Shown here: positions 51,980 through 63,486 of the stretch, piece by piece | How the letters are laid out: every line of letters begins with the position of its first letter | How positions within the stretch are numbered: the stretch's first letter is position 1 | Assembly: GCF_025961475.1 (NCBI RefSeq) | Contig: NZ_JAOQNS010000003.1 | Location: 134,501 to 198,500, forward strand | Direction: 5' to 3' | Length of the DNA stretch: 64,000 nt | DNA from: Rhodobium gokarnense | GTDB taxonomy: Bacteria > Pseudomonadota > Alphaproteobacteria > Rhizobiales > Rhodobiaceae | Position numbers and translations under genes: made by a program | The notes under the pieces: generated by a model | Databases searched by the model: none | The model's input: the letters and a program-made list of their open reading frames with translations, nothing else | What the model was told of the DNA's origin: nothing

Positions 51980-52830
51980 TCGGCGTCCGCCCCCTCGCGC
52001 CCATCCGGCACGACGTCCTCGAGCGGGCCGGCAATGGCATGGAATTCGGTCTCGGAGGCAGCGTTCTGGCGGAGCGACATGCGGTAGCAGAAGCTGTCCC
52101 AGCGGAACGACGAGCGCAGCATCAGCATCGGCTTTTCGTCGATGCCATAGACCAGGCGGAACAGAATGAAGATCGGCGAACGGGGCGCCAGGCCGAGCAG
52201 CGGCGCGAGCTCGTCCGGACACGGCGCCGCGCGCATCGTCTGCTCGGCGCTGGCGGCGACCTGACCGCGGGAGCGCAGGATGTCGACGAGCTGATGGCGG
52301 CTCAGTTCCTCCTCCGTCACCAACTCGCCGAGGCGCTCGGGCAGATGGACCGACGTGTGCACGACCGGCTGGCCCTGCCGGCTGCGCAGGCGGCGGATCC
52401 ACAGCGTCCGCGCGCGGCGCGACACGTCCAGCGCCTCGGCGACGTCCGGTGGCGGCGCCTGCCAGCGATATTCCAGCACCCTGACGGTCATGTCGGCGCC
52501 CTGGGCGAGCAGTCCCTCGATTTCCTGGGTGAGGTCGACCACCGTCGGCTCGGAGTTCTGGACGATGCGGGTCGCGCGGCCGCGGCTGCGAATGACCAGC
52601 CCCTCGCGTTCGAGCTCCTCGATCGCGCGGCGCACGGTGATGCGCGACACGCCGAAGCGCTCGATCAACGCGCTCTCGCTCGGCAGGATCCCGAGTTCGC
52701 CATGCGCATCGGCCATGATCTCACCGCGCAGGGTCTGCATCACCTGCCGGTAGAGCGGCGCGGCCATGCGCCGTCGTGCCGGCGCGCGTCGGGACTGCCT
52801 CTTTTTCTCTGCGGCGTTCGCCTCGCCCAT
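51976..52830 (-). CDS. GntR/HutC-family regulator
   Basis: The 284 residues carry the winged helix APLYRQVMQTLRGEIMADAHGELGILPSESALIERFGVSRITVRRAIEELEREGLVIRSRGRATRI, followed by a UTRA ligand domain (WIRRLRSRQGQPVVHTSVHLPERLGEL ... FILFRLVYGIDEKPMLMLRSSFRWDSF). HutC-type regulators usually repress catabolic genes until a pathway metabolite binds. The start at 52830 is chosen over an upstream ATG at 52947, which would add a basic, low-complexity lead. It is divergent from the ABC importer; the palindrome at 52981-53019 is its likely operator. Confidence 0.88.
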   Translation of the reverse strand: MGEANAAEKKRQSRRAPARRRMAAPLYRQVMQTLRGEIMADAHGELGILPSESALIERFGVSRITVRRAIEELEREGLVIRSRGRATRIVQNSEPTVVDLTQEIEGLLAQGADMTVRVLEYRWQAPPPDVAEALDVSRRARTLWIRRLRSRQGQPVVHTSVHLPERLGELVTEEELSRHQLVDILRSRGQVAASAEQTMRAAPCPDELAPLLGLAPRSPIFILFRLVYGIDEKPMLMLRSSFRWDSFCYRMSLRQNAASETEFHAIAGPLEDVVPDGREGADAE

Positions 52831-52980
52831 GATCTTTCCATCCAATTGCACTGCATTCCGCCACTTGCCTGCTTCTTCGCCCGTCCGCAACGGCAATTGC
52901 CTGCCAATCCGGCAGCGGCATTCAAAAACTGCGTTCCTTTTAATCACTCCTCAAATGCATGATAGTCAAGAGAAAAATAC

Positions 52981-53019
52981 ACATATCATAATAAGCTTGT
53001 CACACTTGTTATGATATGT
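52981..53019. promoter_or_regulatory. Inverted repeat in the gntR/dpp divergent promoter region
   Basis: ACATATCATAA and TTATGATATGT are perfect 11-base arms separated by 17 bases, in a stretch much richer in A and T than the rest of the window. Position and symmetry fit an operator pair for the GntR regulator, able to control both the catabolic operon and the importer. Promoter elements probably overlap it (TATGAT-type hexamers are inside the arms). Confidence 0.6.
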
Positions 53020-53093
53020 TTACGTAAATACCGCTAGCTGTGCCCAGAGCGCGGCGGCTTGTCCTCCGACCCCCTTTTCTTCTGGAGTGGTTC

Positions 53094-54686
53094 ATGCATC
53101 GAAGAAACTTCCTGAAGGGTGTGGCAGCGGGTTCCGCCGCAGCGCTCTTTTCGCCTCGCCTGTCCCTTGCGGCAGAGTCCCGTGTCCTGAAATTCGTTCC
53201 CTCGGCCGACGTCACCGTCGTCGATCCGGTGTGGACGACGGCCTATGTGACGCGCAATCACGGCTACATGGTCTTCGACACGCTCTACGGCTACGACGAC
53301 AACTTCCAGATCCGGCCGCAGATGGTCGCCGGCCACGAGATCGGCAAGGACGGCCTGGAATGGCGCCTGACCCTGCGCGACGGCCTCAAGTTCCACGACG
53401 GCGAGCCGGTTCTGGCGCGCGACGTCGTCGCCAGCATCCGCCGCTGGGCCGATCGCGACGTGTTCGGCAAGGACCTGATGGCGGCGACCGACGAGCTCAG
53501 CGCGGCCTCCGACAAGGTCGTCGTCTTCCGCCTCAAGCGGCCGTTCGCGCTGCTGCCGGCCGCGCTCGGCAAGATGACCTCGCGCATGCCCTGCATCATG
53601 CCGGAGCGGCTGGCGATGACGCCGCCGTCCGAGCAGGTGACCGAGGTCATCGGCTCCGGCCCGTTCCGCTTCGTCGCCGACGAGCGGGTCCAGGGCGCGC
53701 TGACGGTCTACGAGAAGTTCCAGGACTACGTCCCGCGCGAGGGATCGGCCGTCGGCAGGACCGGCGGGCCGAAGATCGCCAATGTCGACCGGGTGGAATG
53801 GCATGTCATGCCGGACGCTGCGACGGCTTCCGGTGCCCTGCAGGCCGGCGAGGTCGACTGGGTGGAATCGCCGTTGCCCGACCTGTTGCCGCTGTTGCGC
53901 AGCCAGGACGGCATCGAGGTCAAGCTGCTCGACACCTCCGGCACGATCGGCTCGATGCGGCTCAACCACCTGCATCCGCCGTTCGACAATCCGGCGATCC
54001 GCCGCGCGGTGCTCAGCGTCATCGACCAGAAGAACTTCATGCAGGCGGTGGCCGGCGAGGATCCGTCCATGTGGCGCGCCGGTGTCGGCGTGTTCACCCC
54101 GGAAAGCCCGATGGCGAGCGATGCGGGCATGGACATCCTGAACGGTCCGCGCGACTTCGAGGCCGGCAAGGCGGCGATCGCGGAGGCCGGCTACAATGGC
54201 GAGCCCGTGGTGCTCCTCGCCGCCAGCGACTACGCCGCGCTGCGGGCGGAAGCCGAGGTTGGCGCCGACACGCTGAACCGGCTCGGCCTCAACGTCGACT
54301 ACCAGTCGCTCGACTGGGGCACCATCCAGCAGCGCCGCCGCAGCCGCGAGCCGCTGGACAAGGGCGGCTGGTCCTGCCTCTACACCGGCATCAACGGCCT
54401 GGAGGCATGGGACCCGTCGAGCCACCAGAACTCGCGCGGCCTCGGCGATGCCGGCCAGTATGGCTGGCCGGTGAGCGACGAGCTGGAAGCGGCCCGCAAG
54501 GCCTGGCTGGAGGCCCCCGACCTGGCCGGCCAGAAGGCCGCCTGCGAGCGGATCCAGCTCGGCGTTTTCGACGTCGTGCCCTACATTCCGCTCGGCCTGC
54601 ACTACGCGCCGGCGGCGTTCCGCAGCACGGTGTCGAACATCCCCTACGGCTTCGCCCAGTTCTACGGCGTCACCAAGAGCGCCTGA
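53094..54686 (+). CDS. ABC importer substrate-binding protein, DppA/OppA family
   Basis: The 530 residues belong to SBP family 5. The N-terminus MHRRNFLKGVAAGSAAALFSPRLSLA carries a twin-arginine-like RRNFLK, suggesting Tat export. Family features are RPQMVAGHEIGKDGLEWRLTLRDGLKFHDGEPVLARDVVASIRRW and FDNPAIRRAVLSVIDQKNFMQAV. These proteins bind peptides or other amino-group compounds. A GGAG site lies 7 bases before the ATG. It heads a complete importer operon divergent from the gntR-lyase operon, so the ligand is probably that operon's substrate. Confidence 0.9.
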   Translation: MHRRNFLKGVAAGSAAALFSPRLSLAAESRVLKFVPSADVTVVDPVWTTAYVTRNHGYMVFDTLYGYDDNFQIRPQMVAGHEIGKDGLEWRLTLRDGLKFHDGEPVLARDVVASIRRWADRDVFGKDLMAATDELSAASDKVVVFRLKRPFALLPAALGKMTSRMPCIMPERLAMTPPSEQVTEVIGSGPFRFVADERVQGALTVYEKFQDYVPREGSAVGRTGGPKIANVDRVEWHVMPDAATASGALQAGEVDWVESPLPDLLPLLRSQDGIEVKLLDTSGTIGSMRLNHLHPPFDNPAIRRAVLSVIDQKNFMQAVAGEDPSMWRAGVGVFTPESPMASDAGMDILNGPRDFEAGKAAIAEAGYNGEPVVLLAASDYAALRAEAEVGADTLNRLGLNVDYQSLDWGTIQQRRRSREPLDKGGWSCLYTGINGLEAWDPSSHQNSRGLGDAGQYGWPVSDELEAARKAWLEAPDLAGQKAACERIQLGVFDVVPYIPLGLHYAPAAFRSTVSNIPYGFAQFYGVTKSA

Positions 54687-54693
54687 TCCCGTC

Positions 54694-54721
54694 GACGCGG
54701 CCCGGGCGATCGGGCCGCGTC
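54694..54721 (+). promoter_or_regulatory. Intercistronic hairpin after the binding-protein gene
   Basis: Perfect 11-base arms GACGCGGCCCG and CGGGCCGCGTC enclose GGCGAT, without a T-run. It stands between the binding-protein and first permease genes, so it may protect the upstream message or attenuate downstream transcription. Confidence 0.6.
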
Positions 54722-54851
54722 GTGAACCGCGTGTCGCCTTCGACAACGACGGGCGATAGGCTTCATCACATCGTTTTGGTGCAGTGTCCTGTCCGCGGCG
54801 GCCGAGCCGCCCTGGCAGGAGCCTCAAGAGAATTCAGCCGGGATTGCGTGC

Positions 54852-55789
<938 letters not shown>

Positions 55790-55793
<4 letters not shown>

Positions 55794-56689
55794 CGATGCC
55801 TGCGACCACGCTTGCCGCGGCCGAGCGGCCGGACCTGTTCGCCGTGCCCAAACGGCGGACCGGCGTTCTGGGGTTCCTGATCGGCAACCCGCGCATCACG
55901 ATCGGCGGCGGCATGCTCGTGCTCATCGTGCTGATGGCGATCTCGGCGCCGCTCCTTGCCACCCACGATCCGCTGTCCCTGGCGCCCTGGCTGCGCGCCC
56001 GCTTCCCCTCCGCCGAGCACTGGTTCGGTACCGACATGCTCGGCCGCGACATCTATTCCCGGGTGATCTACGGCGCCCGGGTCTCGCTCACCGTCGGCAT
56101 CTCGGTCGCCGTGCTGACCTCGGTCATCGGCCTCTTCATCGGCCTCATCGCCGGCTATCTGCGCTGGGCCGACGGCATCCTGATGCGCATCATGGACGGC
56201 CTGATGGCCATTCCCTCCATCCTCCTTGCCGTGGCGCTGATGGCGCTGACCCAGGGCAGCATGGTCAATGTCATCATCGCCGTGACGATCGCCGACATTC
56301 CCCGCATGTGCCGCCTGGTGCGCGGCGTCGTGCTGTCCGCGCGCGAACAGCCCTATGTGGAAGCCGCAGTGGCGACGGGGACCCGCACCCACGTCATCAT
56401 CCGCCGGCACATCCTGCCCAACACGCTGGCGCCGATGATCGTCCAGGCGACCTATATCTGCGCCTCCGCGATGATCGTCGAGGCGATCCTGTCCTTCATC
56501 GGCGCCGGCACGCCGCCGACGACCCCGTCCTGGGGCAACATCATGGCCGAGGGCCGCGCGCTCTGGCAGATCAAGCCGTTCATCGTCTTCTTTCCGGCCG
56601 TGTTCCTGTCGGTGACGGTGCTGGCGGTCAACCTGCTCGGCGACGGCCTGCGCGATCTGCTCGATCCGCGCGCCGCGACCCGCACGTGA
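55790..56689 (+). CDS. ABC importer permease, DppC family
   Basis: The 299-residue membrane protein shows the DppC/OppC features [28 protein letters not shown] and [28 protein letters not shown], with [11 protein letters not shown] at the end. The frame opens with a TTG at 55790 that has GAGGA 7 bases ahead and overlaps the dppB-type stop. An ATG two codons later (55796) is the alternative start. Confidence 0.92.
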
Positions 56690-56699
56690 GGCACCGAGG

Positions 56700-57722
56700 A
56701 TGAGCCTGCTCGAAATCGAGGGCCTCAGGGTCCAGTTCCGCACCGCCACTGGCGTCTCGCGCGCCGTCGACGGGCTGAGCCTTGCCGTCGAGGCCGGCCA
56801 GGTGCTGGCCATCGTCGGCGAGAGCGGATGCGGCAAGTCCGTCACCGCCATGTCGATCCTCGGCCTCCTGCCGGAGGAGATCTCCCGCGCCGACGGCACC
56901 ATTCGCTTCGAGGGCCGCGACCTTCTGAAACTCGACGAGCGCGCCATGCAGAAGATCCGCGGCAAGGCCGTGTCGATGGTCTTCCAGGAGCCGATGACGT
57001 CGCTCAATCCGGTGCTCACCGTGGGTCGGCAGATCGGCGAGACGCTTCGCCTCCACGAGGGGCTCGGCCGGCGCGCCGTCGAGGCGCGCGCGCTGGAGAT
57101 GCTGCGCCTCGTCGGCATTCCCGAGCCCGAGCGCCGTCTCAAGCAGTATCCGCACGAGTTGTCCGGCGGCATGCGCCAGCGGGTGATGATCGCCATGGCG
57201 CTTGCCTGCAATCCGCGCCTCCTGATCGCCGACGAGCCGACGACGGCGCTCGACGTCACGGTTCAGGCGCAGATCCTGGACCTGATGCGCGACCTCATCG
57301 GCCGCACCGGAACGGGCATGGTGCTGATCACCCACGATTTCGGCGTGGTGGCGGAAATGGCCCAGCGTGTGGTGGTGATGTATGCCGGCCGCAAGGTGGA
57401 GGAGGCGCCGGTGCGCGAGCTCTTCGCCGCGCCGCGACATCCCTATACGCGGGCGCTTCTTCAATCGATGCCGCGGCTGACCGAGGGCGCGGAGGCGCCG
57501 GAGGAGCTGACCGAAATTCCGGGCGCCGTCCCGGCCCTGACCGAACCGGTGAAGGCCTGCACCTTCGAGCCGCGCTGTCCGCGCGCCACGGAGCAATGCC
57601 GCACGCTCTATCCCTCCTTCGTAGAGTGCGGCGACGACCACATGGTGGCCTGCTGGAATCCGGAACCGCAATCGGACGAGGCGGTGGCGGAGCCGCGCCG
57701 GCAAGGGGAGATGAAGGCATGA
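56700..57722 (+). CDS. ABC importer ATPase, DppD family
   Basis: The 340 residues carry Walker [10 protein letters not shown], signature [15 protein letters not shown] and Walker [15 protein letters not shown]. The family's C-terminal oligopeptide-transporter extension has cysteines in [16 protein letters not shown], likely a [4Fe-4S] site as in DppD-type ATPases. It drives import together with the DppF-type ATPase, whose start overlaps this stop by four bases. Confidence 0.93.
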   Translation: MSLLEIEGLRVQFRTATGVSRAVDGLSLAVEAGQVLAIVGESGCGKSVTAMSILGLLPEEISRADGTIRFEGRDLLKLDERAMQKIRGKAVSMVFQEPMTSLNPVLTVGRQIGETLRLHEGLGRRAVEARALEMLRLVGIPEPERRLKQYPHELSGGMRQRVMIAMALACNPRLLIADEPTTALDVTVQAQILDLMRDLIGRTGTGMVLITHDFGVVAEMAQRVVVMYAGRKVEEAPVRELFAAPRHPYTRALLQSMPRLTEGAEAPEELTEIPGAVPALTEPVKACTFEPRCPRATEQCRTLYPSFVECGDDHMVACWNPEPQSDEAVAEPRRQGEMKA

Positions 57723-58696
57723 CCCAGACGCCACCGGTCCTCGACGTCCGCGACCTGTCCAAGACTTTCGCCATCCGCCGCAGCTTTTTCGGCCGCGGCG
57801 GCGGGGCGGTCCACGCCGTCGACGGCATCAGCTTTGCCATCGCGGAAGGCGAAACGCTCGGGCTCGTCGGCGAGTCGGGCTGCGGCAAGTCCACCGCCGG
57901 GCGCGCCATCCTGCGGCTGACGGAGCCGAGCGCCGGCGAGGTCTGGCTGGACGGCGAGCGCATCGACGAGCTCAGCGCGGGCGAGATGCGCCTGAAGCGG
58001 CGCGACATCCAGGTCGTCTTCCAGGACCCCTATTCGTCCCTGAACCCGCGCCTGCGAGCGCGCGACATCGTCGCCGAGCCGCTGCGAAACTTCGCCACCA
58101 TCGGCGCCGGGGAAATCGAGGCACGGGTCGGCGAGCTGTTCAACCGGGTCGGCCTGCGGCCGGACCAGATGGACCGGTTTCCGCACGAATTCTCCGGCGG
58201 CCAGCGCCAGCGCCTGGTCATCGCCAGGGCGCTCGCGCTGAAGCCGCGCGTCATCATCTGCGACGAAGCCGTCTCCGCCCTCGACGTCTCGGTGCAGGCG
58301 CAGGTCATCAACCTGCTGGCGCGCCTGCAGCGCGAGACCGGCGTCGCCTTCCTCTTCATCTCCCACGACCTTGCCGTCGTCGAACATGTCAGCCACCGGG
58401 TGGCGGTGATGTATCTCGGCCGGATCGTCGAGATCGGCGACAAGGCCGCGCTCTATGGCCGGCCGCGCCATCCCTACACCAAGGCGCTGCTGTCGGCTGC
58501 GCCGGTACCCGATCCGGATGCGAAACGCGACCGGACAATCCTGCAGGGCGAGGTGCCGAGCCCGATCAACCGGCCGAGCGGCTGCCACTTCCGCACGCGC
58601 TGTCCGATCGCGGCGGCGACGTGCGCGGAAGTCTCGCCGGTGCTGCGCGACGTCGGCGACAACCACCAGGTCGCCTGCCACCTGGTCGAGGGCTGA
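57719..58696 (+). CDS. ABC importer ATPase, DppF family
   Basis: The 325 residues start [21 protein letters not shown]. Walker A is GESGCGKST, the signature FSGGQRQRLVIARAL and Walker B VIICDEAVSALDVS. The Cys-containing tail is GCHFRTRCPIAAATCAEV. It completes the five-gene importer. The open frame upstream of 57719 runs through the dppD-type gene in another frame and is not coding. It converges with the LysR gene 30 bases away. Confidence 0.93.
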   Translation: MTQTPPVLDVRDLSKTFAIRRSFFGRGGGAVHAVDGISFAIAEGETLGLVGESGCGKSTAGRAILRLTEPSAGEVWLDGERIDELSAGEMRLKRRDIQVVFQDPYSSLNPRLRARDIVAEPLRNFATIGAGEIEARVGELFNRVGLRPDQMDRFPHEFSGGQRQRLVIARALALKPRVIICDEAVSALDVSVQAQVINLLARLQRETGVAFLFISHDLAVVEHVSHRVAVMYLGRIVEIGDKAALYGRPRHPYTKALLSAAPVPDPDAKRDRTILQGEVPSPINRPSGCHFRTRCPIAAATCAEVSPVLRDVGDNHQVACHLVEG

Positions 58697-58726
58697 TCCC
58701 GGCCCGACGGCCGCGCGCCGCGCCGG

Positions 58727-59614
58727 TCATGCAGCGGCGAACTGGGCGCGATCCCGCTGGACGGCGTCGACGATGAAATCCGCCGCCGCCGTCACCCGCG
58801 GAATGTCGCGCAGGTTCTCATGTGTCACCAGCCAGTAGGCGCGGCGCGCCGACAGCGCCGGCAGGACCCGGACGAGATCGGCTTCGGGCCGGGCGACATA
58901 GTCGTGGAGAACGCCGATCCCGGCACCGCCGCGAATGGCGGCGAGCTGACCGATGGCGCTGGAGATTTCGATCGCTGAGCGCCAGTTCCGCAGGAACTCC
59001 GAGGCGTAGTTGAGACCCGGCGCGTAGACCAGGTCGTCGACATAGCCGACGAGCCGATGGCCGGAGAGGTCGGCGGCGGTCGCAGGCGGCGGGCGGCGCT
59101 CCAGGTAACCACGCGAAGCGTAGAGGCCGAGCGTGTAGTCGACGAGCTTGCGTTCGCGCAGCCGCCCCTTCTCGGGCCGGTCGATCAGCACGGCGATGTC
59201 TGCCTCGCGCCGCGACAGGGAAAAGCTCCGCGGGGTCGGCACGAGCTGGACGCGGAGCTTGGGATAGTGCTCCGACAGCACCCCGAGACGCGGGGCGAGG
59301 AAGGCGACGCCGAAACCGTCCGGCGCGGCGATGCGCACCGTGCCGGAGATCGCAGCAGCGGTCGCATCGAGCCGCGCCTGCGAGGCCAGGAACTCCGCCT
59401 CCACACGCTCCAGCGACTCCACAAGATCCGCGCCGGCCTCGGTCAGGTCGCAGCCATGGGTGCGGCGGATGACGAGCTTCGTTCCGAGCGCCCGTTCCAG
59501 CGCGGCGACGCGCCGGCTGAGGGTCGCCTGGTTGATGCCGAGGCTGCGCGATGCCGCGAGCATCTGGCCGGCGCGCGCCACAGCCAGGAACATCCTTGCG
59601 TCTTCCCAGTTCAT
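58727..59614 (-). CDS. LysR-family regulator divergent from mmsA
   Basis: The 295 residues begin MNWEDARMFLAVARAGQMLAASRSLGINQATLSRRVAALERALGTKLVIRRTHGCDLTEAG, the LTTR helix-turn-helix. A shortened effector domain starts at GTVRIAAPDGFGVAFLAPRL. It is 107 bases from the divergent dehydrogenase gene, the classical arrangement of a LysR regulator with its target. The inducer is unknown. Confidence 0.9.
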   Translation of the reverse strand: MNWEDARMFLAVARAGQMLAASRSLGINQATLSRRVAALERALGTKLVIRRTHGCDLTEAGADLVESLERVEAEFLASQARLDATAAAISGTVRIAAPDGFGVAFLAPRLGVLSEHYPKLRVQLVPTPRSFSLSRREADIAVLIDRPEKGRLRERKLVDYTLGLYASRGYLERRPPPATAADLSGHRLVGYVDDLVYAPGLNYASEFLRNWRSAIEISSAIGQLAAIRGGAGIGVLHDYVARPEADLVRVLPALSARRAYWLVTHENLRDIPRVTAAADFIVDAVQRDRAQFAAA

Positions 59615-59721
59615 GGCACCTCACGTGATGGCAATTTGTGCATATCGCTTTCGCATTTCATGACATTGCCTTGCAGGAAATACAATGGGACACCGGTCTG
59701 GCACAACAAGGAGGATTGGTG

Positions 59722-61227
<1,506 letters not shown>

Positions 61228-61250
61228 ACGATCGTCGCAGGTCGCAGCCC

Positions 61251-61273
61251 GGCCGGACAGGATAAGTCCGGCC
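61251..61273. terminator. Hairpin between convergent mmsA and aldoxime dehydratase genes
   Basis: GGCCGGAC and GTCCGGCC form a perfect stem around AGGATAA. No T-run is present on either side, so termination would be weak or Rho-assisted. Confidence 0.45.
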
Positions 61274-61301
61274 GCGGCGCGATGGCGAAAACCCTTTGGG
61301 A

Positions 61302-62360
61302 TTACCCGATCTTCCGTGCCTCGAACCAGGGAAGCAGTCCCGTTTCGGGCGCGCAGTTGAGATAGTCGAATGTCTGCCCGGTGTCGGGCAGGACGAACAC
61401 CTCGTGCCAGGTGCGAAGCTGATTGGCCGCGCCGTATTTCTTGTAGCGCGCGATCGCGGCCGCGAAGATCGCGTGGTGGGACTTATGGCGTTCCGACCAG
61501 TCCTCCAGATGTCCCAGAGACAGGAAATACCCAAGGGCATGCGCTTCCGGCAGCTCGTTGAAATCCGCGCCGATGGATTGCTGGTAGCGCAAGGAACAAC
61601 AGCCCGCCGGCACGGCATTGTCGCGCAGATAGCTCATCCCCTTTTCAAGCGGGACGCGCAGCTTTTCCTCGAAATCTTCGCGCTGCTCGCGGTCGCAGTT
61701 GCCCCAGAAGGTTGCCGAGCGAATGACGGCGAGATTTCCCGGCGCCTCGACGACCCACCGCGCCCCGCGCGTCTCGCGACGGACCGGCGGCGCGAGCCGG
61801 TCGCCCGCCATTGACGGAAAGGTCTCGACCGCGGCAAGGGGAATGCGGTCGCGCATGGCGCCGAAATAACCGCAATAGGGGGTCGGATACGTCGCCACGT
61901 TCGGCGACCGCCCGAGGCCGGCCGGATAGTCGGCCCAATAGAGGGTTTCCTGCCGCCCGACCGGAATGGAGAGGCTTTCGCGGAAATACCCGCAAGCCTC
62001 CGAGAGCCGGGCCGGATCGTTCCAAAAGTCGCTTGCCTCGAACGCCGCGGCCCAGTCCTTGTGGGCGTCCTCGTCGACCCAGTAGGCCGCAATGATGTGG
62101 TTGAGCTGCCCGGCGTCATCCACGTGCCGGGCGTGGTCGACGACGTCCGGCCCGCTCAAGCCGGACAGCGACTGCCCGGCAAATGCAAAGAACGGCGATG
62201 CGTCCAGCGTCGGCGCATCCGGGCCCTGGATGCCGAGGAACTCGACGAAATAGGCCTCGTGCTTGGCGGGAATCCCGGCCGACCACCGCTGGACCGTCGG
62301 CTCGAACCCCTTGGGCTTTCGCAGCGGATTGATGCGGGTCGTGCTGGTGCTGGTCTGCAT
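61302..62360 (-). CDS. oxd: Haem-dependent aldoxime dehydratase (phenylacetaldoxime dehydratase family)
   Basis: At 352 residues it is the family length. The conserved pieces are VDEDAHKDWAAAFEASDFWNDP, TETGRQETLYWADYPAGLGRSP-like PVGRQETLYWADYPAGLG, VIRSATFWGNCDREQREDFEEKL (the Ser near 215), HLEDWSERHKSHHAIFAAAIARYKKYG (proximal haem His about 295/296) and RTWHEVFVLP (catalytic His319). The enzyme removes water from R-CH=N-OH to give the nitrile. The start is at 62360, GAGG 8 bases ahead. It follows the LysR gene by 100 bases on the same strand, and a nitrilase gene is divergent from that regulator. Confidence 0.92.
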   Translation of the reverse strand: MQTSTSTTRINPLRKPKGFEPTVQRWSAGIPAKHEAYFVEFLGIQGPDAPTLDASPFFAFAGQSLSGLSGPDVVDHARHVDDAGQLNHIIAAYWVDEDAHKDWAAAFEASDFWNDPARLSEACGYFRESLSIPVGRQETLYWADYPAGLGRSPNVATYPTPYCGYFGAMRDRIPLAAVETFPSMAGDRLAPPVRRETRGARWVVEAPGNLAVIRSATFWGNCDREQREDFEEKLRVPLEKGMSYLRDNAVPAGCCSLRYQQSIGADFNELPEAHALGYFLSLGHLEDWSERHKSHHAIFAAAIARYKKYGAANQLRTWHEVFVLPDTGQTFDYLNCAPETGLLPWFEARKIG

Positions 62361-62460
62361 GCGGCGCCTCGGAACTGGCTCCAGTCTTGGCGGGATGGGG
62401 GTCGTTTGGAAGGGACATTTCCGCAAGGACCCTTGCGCGAATACGCCCGGCCGGTGGAGG

Positions 62461-63366
62461 TCAGAGCGCCTGCATGGCGGGATCGTTCTGGAACAGGGCC
62501 TTGAGAAACGTCGTCACCGTTCGAATGCGCGGCGAATATTGCAGGTCGTTATGGGTGCTCAGCCAGATGTCGCGACGCGTGGAAACGGCGCCGTGCAGCA
62601 CCGGCACCAGGTCGGGGCGCATCGTTGCCGCAAAGCTCGGAAGCAGCACCATGCCCAACCCGCCGGCCGCGGCGCTGATCTGCGCGATCATGCTGTTCGA
62701 GCGGAACGTGACTTCGGGATCCTCGATCACCTCGTCCAGCCACTTGACGGTGTCCACCTGGATCAGGTCGTCGATATAGGTCGCAAAGAGATGCTGATCG
62801 AGATCCTGCCGCGATGTCGGCGTCCCGTGCCGCGCGAGATAATCTTCGCTCGCATAAAGGCCCAGCTCGAACCCGCCGATCCGCTCCGAAACGAGGCCCC
62901 GGCCGGGCGGCGCGAAGAAACTCATGAACAGGTCCGCTTCCCGGCGGGCGACGTAGACCGTCTGCGCCGACGTCACCAGTTCGACCGTGAGATGCGGTGA
63001 CGTCCTGCGAAGCTCCCCGAAGCGCTCCGCCAGATAGAGCGAGGCGATGCCCTCCATCGTCGCCAGGCGCACGCTGCCGGTAACAGCGGCCTCCTCGGCA
63101 TAGAACTCCTCGCGGATACCGATGATCGCGCTTTCCACCTTGGCGGCGTGCGAAAGGAGTTTCTCGCCGTTCTCGGTGAGCTTCAGTCCGGTGCGGTGCC
63201 GCTCGAAGACGGTCAGTTCCAGCGCGCTTTCCAGTTGGACGAGACGACGGCTTACCGTCGACTGGTCGACCTTCAGCCGCATGGAGGCCCGCGCCAGACT
63301 GCCGGCGCGCGCAGCATGCAGGAAGAAGCGGAGATCGTCCCAGTCCAGGCGCTCGAATGCGAGCAT
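62461..63366 (-). CDS. LysR-family regulator of the aldoxime/nitrile genes
   Basis: The 301 residues begin MLAFERLDWDDLRFFLHAARAGSLARASMRLKVDQSTVSRRLVQLESALELTVFERHRTGLKLTENG, with the LTTR DNA-binding motif, then an effector domain from GSVRLATMEGIASLYLAERF. A GGAGG site lies 8 bases before ATG 63366. It sits between an aldoxime dehydratase gene (same strand, downstream) and a divergent nitrilase gene, so it probably controls both. The palindrome at 63399-63416 is a candidate site. Confidence 0.9.
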   Translation of the reverse strand: MLAFERLDWDDLRFFLHAARAGSLARASMRLKVDQSTVSRRLVQLESALELTVFERHRTGLKLTENGEKLLSHAAKVESAIIGIREEFYAEEAAVTGSVRLATMEGIASLYLAERFGELRRTSPHLTVELVTSAQTVYVARREADLFMSFFAPPGRGLVSERIGGFELGLYASEDYLARHGTPTSRQDLDQHLFATYIDDLIQVDTVKWLDEVIEDPEVTFRSNSMIAQISAAAGGLGMVLLPSFAATMRPDLVPVLHGAVSTRRDIWLSTHNDLQYSPRIRTVTTFLKALFQNDPAMQAL

Positions 63367-63398
63367 TTGTCTACCTCCGGGGATGACGTTCGGCGTGT

Positions 63399-63416
63399 TT
63401 GCAAGGTGCCTTGCAA
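63399..63416. promoter_or_regulatory. Palindrome in the lysR/nitrilase divergent region
   Basis: TTGCAAGG and CCTTGCAA are perfect arms around TG, and the whole contains a T-N11-A pattern as in LysR-type sites. It is 33 bases from the regulator start and 71 from the nitrilase start. Confidence 0.55.
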
Positions 63417-63486
63417 CAATCGGCGTACCCACCTTCCCGGCGCGATGTTACCGTTTTGTCGCAGATCAAAACATAAGAGATCGTTG

